In this document: piece after piece, positions 1 to 8,401 of the stretch
Numbering within the stretch: the stretch's first letter is position 1
Layout of the letters: each line of letters opens with the position of its first letter
NCBI RefSeq assembly: GCF_012933545.1
Contig: NZ_JAADJU010000005.1
Span: 124,001-188,000 of the forward strand
From: Rouxiella aceris
Lineage (GTDB): Bacteria > Pseudomonadota > Gammaproteobacteria > Enterobacterales > Enterobacteriaceae
Length of the DNA stretch: 64,000 nt
Direction: 5' to 3'
Translations under genes and position numbers: made by a program
The notes under the pieces: model-generated
Seen by the model: only the letters and a program-made list of their open reading frames with translations
Databases searched by the model: none
What the model was told of the DNA's origin: nothing

Positions 1-1245
1 ACCGATGGCGACTTTTTGCTGATTACCGCCGGAAAGCCGCGCCAGCTTTTGCAAAGGCCCGGAGCTGCGGATCCCCAGTCGGTTAATCACCTGGTTGGCC
101 CAATCCAGCGCCGCTTTACGGTTAAAAATACTCAGGCGAGAAAAACTGTCGTCGGCGGTAACGCTGAGGTTCATTGGGATATCTTCATCAATAAAGATCC
201 CTTCTTTGCGCCGCTCTTCGGGCACCAGTGCCAGCCCTAGCTCAACGGACAGATGGGGTTCCCGTGGTTTCCAGGCTTTGCCATAGAGTTCGCCGTGGGC
301 AACCCGGCTCGGTGAGGCACCAAACAGCGCCTTGCAGAGTTCGGTTTTACCGGCACCCGCCAGCCCGGCAATGCCGAGGATTTCGCCGCGATGCAAGGTC
401 AGGCTGATATCCCGCAGTTTGTCTTTATCGTGCATACCCTCAATGCGCAGCAGTTGTTCCGCGCTGTGCGGCGGGCGGCGGGGGGGGTAGATATCATTAA
501 TCTGATGACCAATCATCTTCTCGATAATATGCTCGTTGCTCAGTCCGGCCATACTGTCATCACTGACCAGACGGCCATCGCGCAGTACTGTCATGCGATC
601 GCAAATATCTCGCAGCTCATAGATACGGTGGGAGATAAACACCACCGCCATGCCTTCGTCGCGCAGGCGACGCACGAGGGCAAACAGGCGTTCACTTTCT
701 TCATGATCGAGCGGGGCGGTAGGTTCATCGAGGATCAAAAAGCGGCATTTATGCGACAGCGCCCGCGCCAGCAGGATCAGCTGTTTCTCGGCCAGTGTGC
801 AGTTTTCGATACGCTGACGCAGATCGATATGCAGACCCAGTTGCAGGGTCAGCGCCTGCGCCTGTTGATAGAGTTTTGACCAGTTAAGCAGATGGCCGGG
901 TTCCGACAGGCGGTCGAGCATAATATTTTCGGCGACGTTTAGCGTCGGGATCAGCGCGACATCGACTTCCTGTTGTACCAGGTGGATCCCCAGTTCGCGG
1001 GCATGATGCGGCTGGTTAAGGGTGACCGCTTTGCCATCGATAGTGATCTGGCCGCTATAGTGGCTGTATGCCCCGGAAAGTACGGCCATCAACGTCGATT
1101 TTCCCGCACCATTGGCACCCACCAGCGCGTGGATAGCACCACCCTCAAGGGTAAAATCAACCTGATGCAGCGCCGAAAAGCCGCCAAAAGCGATGGAGAT
1201 ATTACGCATCTCCAGGCGGGAGGATACAGGGGGAGGAGAGCTCAC
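1..1245 (-). CDS. Sugar-type ABC transporter ATP-binding protein (RbsA/XylG/MglA-like), 3' end outside the window
   Basis: This is the cytoplasmic ATPase of a ribose/xylose-type ABC importer, with two nucleotide-binding domains on one chain. About 415 codons are visible. Domain 1 has Walker A GANGAGKS near residue 43-50, a degenerate signature (CTLAEKQL) and Walker B LILDEPTAPLD. Domain 2 has Walker A-like GLAGAGKT, the motif VPEERRKEGIF and signature LSGGNQQKV just before the window edge. Family members are about 500 residues, so roughly 80-90 C-terminal residues are missing. I chose the GTG at 1243-1245 because it gives the usual short lead-in ending in LEMRNIS; an in-frame ATG at 1207-1209 has a GGAG too close to it. 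Permease and binding-protein genes are probably to the left, outside the window. The substrate cannot be read from the ATPase. The family is certain, the start less so. Confidence 0.88.
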   Translation of the reverse strand, partial: MSSPPPVSSRLEMRNISIAFGGFSALHQVDFTLEGGAIHALVGANGAGKSTLMAVLSGAYSHYSGQITIDGKAVTLNQPHHARELGIHLVQQEVDVALIPTLNVAENIMLDRLSEPGHLLNWSKLYQQAQALTLQLGLHIDLRQRIENCTLAEKQLILLARALSHKCRFLILDEPTAPLDHEESERLFALVRRLRDEGMAVVFISHRIYELRDICDRMTVLRDGRLVSDDSMAGLSNEHIIEKMIGHQINDIYPPRRPPHSAEQLLRIEGMHDKDKLRDISLTLHRGEILGIAGLAGAGKTELCKALFGASPSRVAHGELYGKAWKPREPHLSVELGLALVPEERRKEGIFIDEDIPMNLSVTADDSFSRLSIFNRKAALDWANQVINRLGIRSSGPLQKLARLSGGNQQKVAIG

Positions 1246-1435
1246 GATGCGACAGGCCTTTATCTGGTGGAAAAATAATTTAGCAACGAAACCGTCACTA
1301 AAAAATATCAAGCAGAATTTTTTAACACAGACAGGAATTTATGCAACAAACTTAACGACATAAGATACAAGGGAACGGCATAAGGGGTGGGGCTTAAATG
1401 TCAGTTTGGTTTTTAATTGCAAATTTGCTTTTAAA

Positions 1436-1471
1436 TTCAACTTCAAGGTCAAGGTCAAGGTCAAGGTCAAG
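1436..1471. repeat. Hexamer tandem array, 6 units
   Basis: Six head-to-tail units of the form (G/T)TCAA(G/C) lead directly into the GCATTCGCTGCGCTCACT hairpin motif at 1473. Units are ttcaac, ttcaag, then four gtcaag. The array lies inside composite repeat copy 1. Confidence 0.95.
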
Positions 1472-1580
1472 GGCATTCGCTGCGCTCACTGGGCGGCGGC
1501 CCAGACCGCCTTTATAGCTTAAAAGTCAATTTACTCCGAGCAAAGGGTTTCGGTTTTATTATTGCAAATTTGCTTTTAGC

Positions 1581-1622
1581 TTCAAGGTCAAAGTCAAAGT
1601 CAAAGTCAAAGTCAAGGTCAAG
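1581..1622. repeat. Hexamer tandem array, 7 units
   Basis: Seven units: ttcaag, four gtcaaa, two gtcaag, followed at once by the second copy of the hairpin motif (1624-1661). The third-position variant (gtcaaa) differs from the first array, so the arrays have drifted or expanded independently. Confidence 0.95.
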
Positions 1623-1660
1623 GGCATTCGCTGCGCTCACTGGGCGGCGGCCCAGACCGC

Positions 1661-1690
1661 CCAAAGGAGGCGAAGGCGCGCCTCCTTTGG
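1661..1690. repeat. 10-bp hairpin inside composite repeat copy 1
   Basis: CCAAAGGAGG (1661-1670) and CCTCCTTTGG (1681-1690) are exact reverse complements with a 10-nt loop. In copy 2 the same place (41267-41298) holds a hairpin of unrelated stem sequence, so base pairing rather than sequence is kept. Confidence 0.9.
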
Positions 1691-1902
1691 AATCCTGCGC
1701 CTTGTCCAAATTGAACAGTGTCGTGCCCTCGGTTGTAGTTCTTTCCAGTGACTTCAGTGTGTGGCCTAAACCACGCCGCTGCGCGGTCCCTTCACTCGGT
1801 CGCGAGCCAAAAGCGTCTCGCTCCACGTCGCTCAGCGTAGGTTTTGAATCGGCCAGGAAACATTTAAAGCAAAACCGGCAACATTAAAGGTCAACGGCGA
1901 AA

Positions 1903-1942
1903 GACAAAAAGATAAAAAGATAAAAAGATAAAAAGATAAAAA
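1903..1942. repeat. Octamer tandem array, 5 units
   Basis: One gacaaaaa followed by four exact gataaaaa units. It sits at the centre of the composite repeat, between block B and the inverted-related 269-bp units. The equivalent array in copy 2 (41511-41551) uses gacaaaaa. Confidence 0.95.
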
Positions 1943-1979
1943 GTTTGCCGCTGAAACGGCACGGTGTGCATAGTTAGCT

Positions 1980-2248
1980 GGCACATTCAGAGACGGCGCC
2001 GCGCGAAGCGGAGGGAGACGCTTTTGGCTCCCGACCGAGCAAGGGGACTGCACAGCAGCGCGGCTCGTGCCACGCTGGGAGTGACTGAAACATAGCCGGT
2101 AATAGGCAGCAGACGAATCAACAACACCAAAAGGCCCAGGATTGTTAAGGAGCGGGCCAGCGCTCCTTAACTCGGTTCGGCACAGCAGGTTAAGTGGCCA
2201 CTGCAATTATAAAACCGAAACAGCTCCTCGGAGTTAATTGACTTTAAG
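1980..2248. repeat. 269-bp direct-repeat unit, copy 1a
   Basis: Begins GGCACATTCAGAGACGG and ends near TTAATTGACTTTAAG. It contains an 11-bp perfect hairpin, GTTAAGGAGCG (2144-2154) with CGCTCCTTAAC (2161-2171). The four copies in the window (here, 2279-2547, 41589-41857, 41905-42173) are all exactly 269 bp by these boundaries and differ only by scattered substitutions. Confidence 0.92.
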
Positions 2249-2278
2249 ACAACAATTGCCATTTAAGACATGCTGACT

Positions 2279-2547
2279 GGCACATTCAGAGACGGCGCCG
2301 CGCGAAGCGGAGGGAGACGTTTTTGGCTCCCGACCGAGCAAGGGGACTGCGCAGCAGCGCGGCTCGTGCCACGCTGGGGGTAACTGAAACATAGCCGGTA
2401 ATAGGCAGCAGACGCATCAACAATACCAAAAGGCCAAGGATTGTTAAGGAGCGGGCCAGCGCTCCTTAACTCGGTTCGGCACAGCAGGTTAAGTGGCCAC
2501 TGCAATTATAAAACCGAAACAGCTCCTCGGAGTTAATTGACTTTAAG
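2279..2547. repeat. 269-bp direct-repeat unit, copy 1b
   Basis: Second unit of copy 1, 299 bp downstream of unit 1a. It keeps the 11-bp hairpin and the trailing module CGAAACAGCTCCTCGGAG. A further partial trailing module (about 2577-2625) closes the element. Confidence 0.92.
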
Positions 2548-2661
2548 CCATTAATTGCCATTTAAGCCAAAACCCTGACTACATAGCCCATTGACTTTAA
2601 AAAAGAAAAATTGCCATTTAAGCCCAACCACCATTGCGCGCAGCATAAAAAACACTTTTTA

Positions 2662-3783
2662 TTACTTTTCGAACGGCTCCCCCAGGGTAAGCATCAACCT
2701 GTTGGCCCAGGCAAAAAATGCTGTGGCTTGCACCAGATCCAATAGCTCAAGATCGCTCAGACCCGCTTGCCGTAAACGAGTGATATCCGCCGCATTGGCC
2801 GTGGGGGGTGTAGCGGAAAGCGCTGCCGAAAAATCAATCTCTGCCTGCCAGCGAGCGTCCTGACCGACACTCAACACCCCGCCCGGTTGCACATCAAGCA
2901 GACGTTGTACCGCCTCGGGCTGCCTGGATAGCTGCGCCGCCTTGCGGGCATGCACCGAAGCACAGTAAATGCAGCCATTGACTTTGCTCGCCACCGCCGC
3001 CGCCAGTTCACGCTCTTTGCGTGGTAAACCACCTGCCGTATAAAAAATGCCTTTATCGGTTAAGGTTCGTTGCTCCAGCACCGGCAGATCGCGGGCCAGC
3101 AGACGAAAATAATCCGAGTCCGTATGACCAAAACGTGCCAGTGTCGCCTGCTGTGACGCGTTAAATTCAGCTAATGCCTTGGCTGGCAACCAAGGCTCCC
3201 AGTTCAGCTCGTCCTGAGTAAAGGCCACCGGAGCGTGGTTGCCGGACTGGGTTTTACGGTCGGTGCGCCATACCGCTGCTACCGCCGTCGTATGACCGTT
3301 GTCCGTCACCGGTTTGTCACTAATCAGTCGGTAACCGCGCACTAGTCGACTCTGAAAACTGACAAAAGCAATGAGTTGTGACAACGTCACTATCGCGTCA
3401 GTAGACCAGCCAGAGGCCTGTAACGCCCATAAATGCTCGGGGGTGGCATTGGCCGGTTTAAAGCTTAATCTTTCCGCATGAGAGAACGCAGCCTGCAGTT
3501 TTTCATCGGCAATGGCGTATTTTTCACCTGCGCTGGCTAATTCTGCGGCGTAGTGCTCGGCCAGCAGGGTATCGCCGTGCCAACGGGCAATTTGTTGGGC
3601 GATTTTCAGGCGTGCAGCTAGCGGGAATGAGGCTGTGCCGTCAGCGGCAAATAGCGCCTGATAGCTGCCCTGAGTATGTTCGGTAGCTGCGTCGCGAGTG
3701 TTTCTCGCTGCCGCCAGCGGCGAATCGGCGGCGATCTCTGCCAGTGTGTCTAACAGATCGGTGGCCGGTGTTTTCTGGGTCAT
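2662..3783 (-). CDS. Fused CMD-domain / alkylhydroperoxidase-like protein (Avi_7170 + Avi_7169 type)
   Basis: A 373-residue protein made of two AhpD/carboxymuconolactone-decarboxylase-like halves. The N-terminal half (about 1-175) resembles the CMD_Avi_7170 family and lacks a CxxC. The C-terminal half carries the AhpD redox motif Cys271-Ile-Tyr-Cys274 with His278 (NGCIYCASVHA), as in the perox_Avi_7169 family. These two families are usually separate neighbouring genes next to a luciferase-like monooxygenase; here they are one chain. It is the last gene of the operon and its start overlaps the stop of the monooxygenase gene by 4 nt. A redox or peroxide-removing role alongside the monooxygenase is inference; the reaction is unknown. 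The stop codon lies only 36 bp from the composite repeat. Confidence 0.82.
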   Translation of the reverse strand: MTQKTPATDLLDTLAEIAADSPLAAARNTRDAATEHTQGSYQALFAADGTASFPLAARLKIAQQIARWHGDTLLAEHYAAELASAGEKYAIADEKLQAAFSHAERLSFKPANATPEHLWALQASGWSTDAIVTLSQLIAFVSFQSRLVRGYRLISDKPVTDNGHTTAVAAVWRTDRKTQSGNHAPVAFTQDELNWEPWLPAKALAEFNASQQATLARFGHTDSDYFRLLARDLPVLEQRTLTDKGIFYTAGGLPRKERELAAAVASKVNGCIYCASVHARKAAQLSRQPEAVQRLLDVQPGGVLSVGQDARWQAEIDFSAALSATPPTANAADITRLRQAGLSDLELLDLVQATAFFAWANRLMLTLGEPFEK

Positions 3784-4841
3784 AGTGTTTCCTTTGCAAG
3801 CGCATCATGTAAGGGTTGCGGAACAGTAATTTTACTCGGCGTGGTGCGCGTCCAGCCCAGAGCCGGGGCGACTTTCCTGGCTATCAGCTCAATGGAACGC
3901 AAAATATAGGGATGCGGAGGATCGATGGAATGCACCTGAAAGGCCAAATCCGTCACCCGCGCCAACGCCGAGTCCTGCTGTAATGATGCGATAACCTGAC
4001 GGGCGTCACCGAGATGTACATCAAAAGCAGCAATATAATCATCAAGCGTATCGCCGCGTACCTGATGACCGCTTGCCCGATGATTTTCCGCCTGCCGCCG
4101 CAGCCCTTTTTGTGCCAGGTCACGGGCTTGCTGGCCGTCCTCGGTAACAAACGCCGTGCGCGAACCCAAAATACGCGGTTCCACCCCGGCGGGCAGTGCC
4201 TCGAGATAGGCATCGATAATCGGATTTTGCAGCTCCGCCAGCGACAGATCGGGACGATCGGCGGGGCGTGGCTGGGTGCGTGACAACATCAGGCCATCAC
4301 CCGCCGCCCCCGCTCGGGCACCGCCTTCAACGGAGAAGGTCGCCTGCCAGATACGCTTTGCCAGCTGCGGTGCCGGCGGATAAAGCTGATTGCCGTCACC
4401 GGCCAGGGCATTACCCTGCCAGCAATCAAGCAGGATCTGCAAATTTTGCGCAAAGGCCTCGCCGCGCTGTTCGCTGGTCAGTCCGAAGGGTAAAAATGAT
4501 GAAGGTGTGCCTCCGGACCCCAGACCAATCTCCAGACGGCCACCGCTGAGCAAATCGAGTACTGCCGCGTCTTCGGCCACCCGTAGCGCCGACTCCATCG
4601 GTAAGGTGATTACACCGGTTCCCAAACGGATATGACGAGTATGGGCGGCGACATAAGCCAGAAAAACCAGCGGTGCGGGCAAGCCGCCCTCATCACGGTG
4701 GAAATGGTGCTGCGCTACCCAGGCGCTGTCAAAACCCTGCTGTTCTGCAAAGGCGATTTGCTCGCTAGCCAGTCGGTAGCGCTCCTGAGGACGGGTATCG
4801 TCCAGCAGGCGGGTAAAAAATCCGAGTCGTTTACTGCCCAT
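3780..4841 (-). CDS. FMN-dependent luciferase-like monooxygenase (KPN_01858-type)
   Basis: A 353-residue bacterial-luciferase-like (LLM) flavin monooxygenase. The N terminus has the family pattern: strand GFFTRLLDD, then SAWVAQHHF and the segment RHIRLGTGVITLP, followed by SGGRLEIGLGSGG. Such enzymes use reduced FMN and O2; no flavin reductase gene is visible nearby, so reductant must come from elsewhere. The gene lies between the ABC importer and the CMD/peroxidase fusion, the context that defines the KPN_01858 subfamily, so the transported compound is probably its substrate. That substrate is not known to me. The ATG at 4841 has a GGAGCA-type ribosome site just upstream. Confidence 0.83.
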   Translation of the reverse strand: MGSKRLGFFTRLLDDTRPQERYRLASEQIAFAEQQGFDSAWVAQHHFHRDEGGLPAPLVFLAYVAAHTRHIRLGTGVITLPMESALRVAEDAAVLDLLSGGRLEIGLGSGGTPSSFLPFGLTSEQRGEAFAQNLQILLDCWQGNALAGDGNQLYPPAPQLAKRIWQATFSVEGGARAGAAGDGLMLSRTQPRPADRPDLSLAELQNPIIDAYLEALPAGVEPRILGSRTAFVTEDGQQARDLAQKGLRRQAENHRASGHQVRGDTLDDYIAAFDVHLGDARQVIASLQQDSALARVTDLAFQVHSIDPPHPYILRSIELIARKVAPALGWTRTTPSKITVPQPLHDALAKETL

Positions 4842-4864
4842 GACTGCTCCTTATTCTGCCGTAT

Positions 4865-6547
4865 TCAACCGGCGTAATGATGGTCGCTACCCTGTCCCGT
4901 GGCCGGGACATAGTGCGGAATGGCCTGGATAAGCTCGCGGGTATAGTCACTGGTCGGTCGGGCAAAGATGGCACCAACTTCACCGTTATCTACCTGTTTA
5001 CCCTGATTGAGCACTGAAACGCTGTGCGAAATTTGCCGTACCGTCGCCAGGTCGTGGGAGATAAACAGATAGGTCAGCCCAAGATCCTGCTGTAACTGTG
5101 CCAGCAGTTGCAGAATTTGTGCCTGCACCGTGACGTCCAGCGCCGAGGTGGCCTCATCGAGCACTAAAATCTGCGGTTGCAGGATCAGCGCTCTGGCGAT
5201 GGCTACGCGCTGCCGCTGACCACCAGACAGCTCCTGTGGTCGGCGTTGCAACAGATCGGCGGGCAGGGCGACACGGTCGACAATGCTTAACACTCTTGTC
5301 TGGCGTTCGGCACGACTGAGGCGCGAGAAATTCAGCAGTGGTTCGGCAATCACCTGAAACAGCGTCTGGGAAGGATCCAGCGAGGCAAAGGGGTTTTGAT
5401 ACACCAGCTGGATCTTTTGCCGGATCTGCCGCAGCGCCTCACCGCGCAGCAGCGCAATATCCACGCCGTCAATCAGTAGCTGACCGCTGTCCGGGCGCTG
5501 AAACCCCAGCAGCAGACGGGCGAGCGTGGTTTTCCCCGAGCCGGATTCACCGACCAGCGAATGGGTGCTGCCGCGCGCCACCTGGAAGGAAACCTCGTCC
5601 AGGGCGCGAAACGCCGGGGCCTGTTTACCGCCCAGCGAGAAGCTTTTACTGACGCGGTTGACCACAATGGCATGGCCTGCCGCCGCTTGCTGTGATGATG
5701 GCAGCGGGGCAGTGCGCGGGGTCAACGCCGGGGCATCGGCAAACAGTTGCCGGGTATAGTCACTTTTTGGCGATCGCAGCACCTCGGCGGTAATGCCTTG
5801 CTCCTGGACTTTCCCTTTACGGAACACCAGCAGGCGGTCGGCACGCTCTGCCGCCAGCGCTAAATCATGGGTGACAAAGAGCACGGCGGTGCCAAATTCC
5901 TGACGCAGCTCGTCGATAAGATCCAAAATACGTTTTTGCACCCGCACATCCAGCGCGCTGGTGGGTTCATCGGCAATAATCAGTGCCGGTTGCAAGGCGA
6001 TGGCGATGGCAATCAGCACCCGCTGTTTCATTCCGCCGGACAGCTCGTGGGGATACTGATGAAGGCGACTTTGTGGGTGGGTCAGACCGACGCGGGTCAG
6101 CAGTTCAACCACTCTTGCCTCACGCTCTTTGCGCGACATTCGACGGTGGATGGCGAGAATTTCTGCCACTTGTTCGCCAATGGTTTTTACCGGGTTAAGC
6201 GAACTGGTAGGATCCTGCGGGATCAGGCTGATACGTGCACCACGCAGGCTATCCAGGCGGCGCGATGACCACTGACTAATATCCACACCGTTGAGCAGGA
6301 TACTGCCTTGTTCGATATGGCCGTTATCGGCCAGCAGACCGATAATCGCCTGCGCAGTGGTGGTTTTGCCCGAGCCGGACTCTCCCACCAGCGCCACTAC
6401 TTCACCGGGCAGGATCGAGAAGGAAACCTGTTCCACCACTCGGGTCGTGCGCTGGCCGCTGCGATAGGCAATCGACAGATTTTTCAGTTCCAGTACCGGC
6501 TGTGGATTGACCACGGCGGTTTGTTGGCGGGCTAACAGCAGGCTCAT
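4865..6547 (-). CDS. Oligopeptide/nickel-type ABC importer, double ATPase (DppD-DppF fusion)
   Basis: A 560-residue cytoplasmic ATPase that fuses the two ATPases normally encoded separately in Dpp/Opp systems. Half 1 has Walker A GESGSGKTT, signature LSGGMKQR and Walker B LIIADEPTSALD. Half 2 starts near residue 290 and has GESGSGKTT, LSGGQRQR and LVLDEATSALD. It powers the DppC/DppB-like permeases encoded directly upstream. Its ATG overlaps the preceding permease stop by 4 nt (ATGA), so translation is coupled. The fusion layout is common in importers linked to luciferase-like monooxygenases. Confidence 0.93.
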   Translation of the reverse strand: MSLLLARQQTAVVNPQPVLELKNLSIAYRSGQRTTRVVEQVSFSILPGEVVALVGESGSGKTTTAQAIIGLLADNGHIEQGSILLNGVDISQWSSRRLDSLRGARISLIPQDPTSSLNPVKTIGEQVAEILAIHRRMSRKEREARVVELLTRVGLTHPQSRLHQYPHELSGGMKQRVLIAIAIALQPALIIADEPTSALDVRVQKRILDLIDELRQEFGTAVLFVTHDLALAAERADRLLVFRKGKVQEQGITAEVLRSPKSDYTRQLFADAPALTPRTAPLPSSQQAAAGHAIVVNRVSKSFSLGGKQAPAFRALDEVSFQVARGSTHSLVGESGSGKTTLARLLLGFQRPDSGQLLIDGVDIALLRGEALRQIRQKIQLVYQNPFASLDPSQTLFQVIAEPLLNFSRLSRAERQTRVLSIVDRVALPADLLQRRPQELSGGQRQRVAIARALILQPQILVLDEATSALDVTVQAQILQLLAQLQQDLGLTYLFISHDLATVRQISHSVSVLNQGKQVDNGEVGAIFARPTSDYTRELIQAIPHYVPATGQGSDHHYAG

Positions 6548-7434
6548 GAGTGTGTTCTCCGAAATGACTGGCTGATGCGGTTAGCGGCCAGCACCGTCAG
6601 GATAACCACCACACCGGGGAAAGTGGTCAGCCACCAGGCGGTGGAAATATAGTTGCGCCCTTCGGCAATCAATAAACCCCATTCCGGCGTCGGTGGCGGG
6701 GTACCGTAACCGAGAAAACTCAGGGTCGAAATGGCAAGGATGGCACTGCCAAACTGCAGGGCAGAGAAGGCGATCACCGCCGTAAGCGAGTTGGGCAAGA
6801 TATGTCGCCAGAGAATTGCAAAAAAGGTGCCGCCGCTGCCGTAAGCCGCCTCGACGTAGTCGCTATGTCGCACCAGAATGGCTTCCGATCGCGCCAGCCG
6901 TGCAAAGTTGGCGATGGAGGTAACGCCAACCGCGATAGCCGCATGAACCGTACCAAAGCCCAACAGGATGATCACGCAAAGTGACAGCAGCAGCCCGGGG
7001 ATCGACAGCAAGACATCGACGATACGCATTACCAGCTTATCCACCAGCCCACCGGTGGCCGCTGCCGCCAGCCCCAGGGCACTGCCGATCACCAGGCCGA
7101 GAAACACTGCCACCAACGCGCCGGTCAGAGAGTGCGACGCACCGTAGACAATGCGGGCATAGAGATCGCGCCCCAGTTGATCGGTGCCCAGCCAGTGGGT
7201 GCTGCCGGGAGGTAAACGCTGGGCACCGGCCATTCCCTGAGTACCGCTGAAGTGGGTAAATAGCTGCGGGGCGATAGCCCACAGGATCACCACCGCCATT
7301 ATCAGCCAGGCGAGGATCAGCGTCGGTTGCAGCCGTCGCCAGCGGCGACTGACGGCATAATTAGCCGCAGGGGAGCGCAACACCGGCGTGGTAGCGGGGG
7401 CGCTGTCGTTTTTGCTTAAGGGTAAACTGCTCAT
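6544..7434 (-). CDS. ABC importer inner-membrane permease (DppC-like)
   Basis: A 296-residue permease of the OppC/DppC family. It has an N-terminal cytoplasmic tail, a first membrane segment around residues 36-58, the periplasmic GTDQLGRDLYARIVYG motif typical of DppC proteins, and five further hydrophobic segments. The coupling loop that contacts the ATPase is EAAYGSGGTFFAILWRHILPN. It overlaps the upstream DppB-like gene and the downstream ATPase gene by 4 nt each, showing one translationally coupled operon. Substrate unknown. Confidence 0.92.
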   Translation of the reverse strand: MSSLPLSKNDSAPATTPVLRSPAANYAVSRRWRRLQPTLILAWLIMAVVILWAIAPQLFTHFSGTQGMAGAQRLPPGSTHWLGTDQLGRDLYARIVYGASHSLTGALVAVFLGLVIGSALGLAAAATGGLVDKLVMRIVDVLLSIPGLLLSLCVIILLGFGTVHAAIAVGVTSIANFARLARSEAILVRHSDYVEAAYGSGGTFFAILWRHILPNSLTAVIAFSALQFGSAILAISTLSFLGYGTPPPTPEWGLLIAEGRNYISTAWWLTTFPGVVVILTVLAANRISQSFRRTHS

Positions 7435-8381
7435 AAGGTCGCTCCGGCAGAGGGTTTAAGGCGCGGATCGAGGAGCGGATAAAGTAAATCCACCAGTAAA
7501 TTAATCGCCACGAACGCGGTGGCCGAAATCACCACTATCGCCTGTAACACCGCCAGATCCTGATTGTTCACCGCCTGTTGAGTCAGCTGACCAATACCAT
7601 TAAGGCCAAATACGGTTTCGGTCACCAATGCCCCGGCGATCAGTTCGCCAAACAGCAGGCCGGCGACGGTCAATACCGGCAGCGTGGCATTGCGCGCCAC
7701 ATGCCGCCACAATACCCGGCTGCGGCTGGCCCCCTTGGCGCGGGCCACCGAGACAAACGGCTGGGTTTGCACCTTGTCGATACTGCGCAGTAGAATTTGT
7801 GCCAAGGGGGCGCTGATCGGCACCGCCAGGGTGACCACCGGCAGGATCAAGCCGACCCATTCGCCGGGATTGATCACCGGGATCAATCCGAGGCGAAAGG
7901 AGAATACCTGGATCAGCGCAATCCCCAGCCAGAAGGTCGGCACCGAAACAAACAGTGACGGTAAGGTCAATAGCGCCGATTTAACCCCCCGCAACGGCAC
8001 CAGGTTGGCGAGAAAGGCAATGCCCACTGCCATCAGCGTTGCCAGCAGAAATCCCAGTATTGCCAGGCGAAATGTTGGCGGGAAATTACTGCTTAACAAC
8101 TCGGTGACCGGCACCCCGGCCTGGATCGAATACCCCAAGTCTCCATGCAGAAAATTGCTCAGCGTATGCAGATATTGCTGCCACAATGGCTGGTCGGCAC
8201 CATAGGCGGCGCGCATATCGGCAATTTGCGCCGGACTCAGGCCCATGGCAGGATCCTGAAATTTAATCAGGATGGCGTCGCCGGGCAGCATCTGTAACAA
8301 CACAAAGGACAGCGTAAAGGCGGCCCACAACACCAGCAGGGCCTGACCCAGACGTTCGCTTATATATCGGCTCATCATCAA
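7431..8381 (-). CDS. ABC importer inner-membrane permease (DppB-like)
   Basis: A 316-residue OppB/DppB-family permease: first membrane helix at about 12-32, LPGDAI motif, long periplasmic segment with YGADQPLWQQYLHTLSNFLHGDLG, then five hydrophobic segments. The ATPase-coupling loop is VARAKGASRSRVLWRHVARNA. It pairs with the DppC-like protein to form the channel. It is 20 nt downstream of the binding-protein gene. Confidence 0.92.
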   Translation of the reverse strand: MMMSRYISERLGQALLVLWAAFTLSFVLLQMLPGDAILIKFQDPAMGLSPAQIADMRAAYGADQPLWQQYLHTLSNFLHGDLGYSIQAGVPVTELLSSNFPPTFRLAILGFLLATLMAVGIAFLANLVPLRGVKSALLTLPSLFVSVPTFWLGIALIQVFSFRLGLIPVINPGEWVGLILPVVTLAVPISAPLAQILLRSIDKVQTQPFVSVARAKGASRSRVLWRHVARNATLPVLTVAGLLFGELIAGALVTETVFGLNGIGQLTQQAVNNQDLAVLQAIVVISATAFVAINLLVDLLYPLLDPRLKPSAGATL

Positions 8382-8401
8382 CTCCAGATAACGCGACAGG
8401 T

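Larger units (their letters stand above)
1390..2625. repeat. Composite intergenic repeat, copy 1 (1.24 kb, inverted modular architecture)
   Basis: A non-coding block fills nearly all the space between the ABC ATPase start and the next gene. The order is: end motif GGGCTTAAAT; hexamer array; hairpin motif with stem CTGGGC/GCCCAG (1473-1510); inverted E module (1519-1566); second hexamer array and hairpin motif (to 1661); 10-bp hairpin (1661-1690); block B (1704-1855); octamer array; two 269-bp direct repeats; and end motif ATTTAAGCCC (2616-2625), the reverse complement of the left end. Block B (1771-1824) matches the 269-bp unit (2010-2063) in inverted orientation at about 45 of 54 positions by eye. 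A second copy with the same order and orientation lies at 40985-42314. I see no transposase or conserved reading frame; open frames here just translate the short repeats. Confidence 0.9.

Noticed and set aside
391..1278. Plus-strand frames of 162 and 101 codons over the left-edge ABC ATPase
   Set aside because: The minus strand encodes a clear ABC ATPase with all motifs; the plus frames are shadows.
1436..1622. CRISPR array
   Set aside because: Repeats are 6-bp units head to tail with no spacers and no cas genes anywhere in the window.
1512..2505. Open reading frames of 80-124 codons on both strands inside the composite repeat (also at 40798-41464)
   Set aside because: They translate the hexamer arrays into alternating dipeptides and the 269-bp units into repeated protein copies; both strands are open and there is no ribosome site, so they are spurious.
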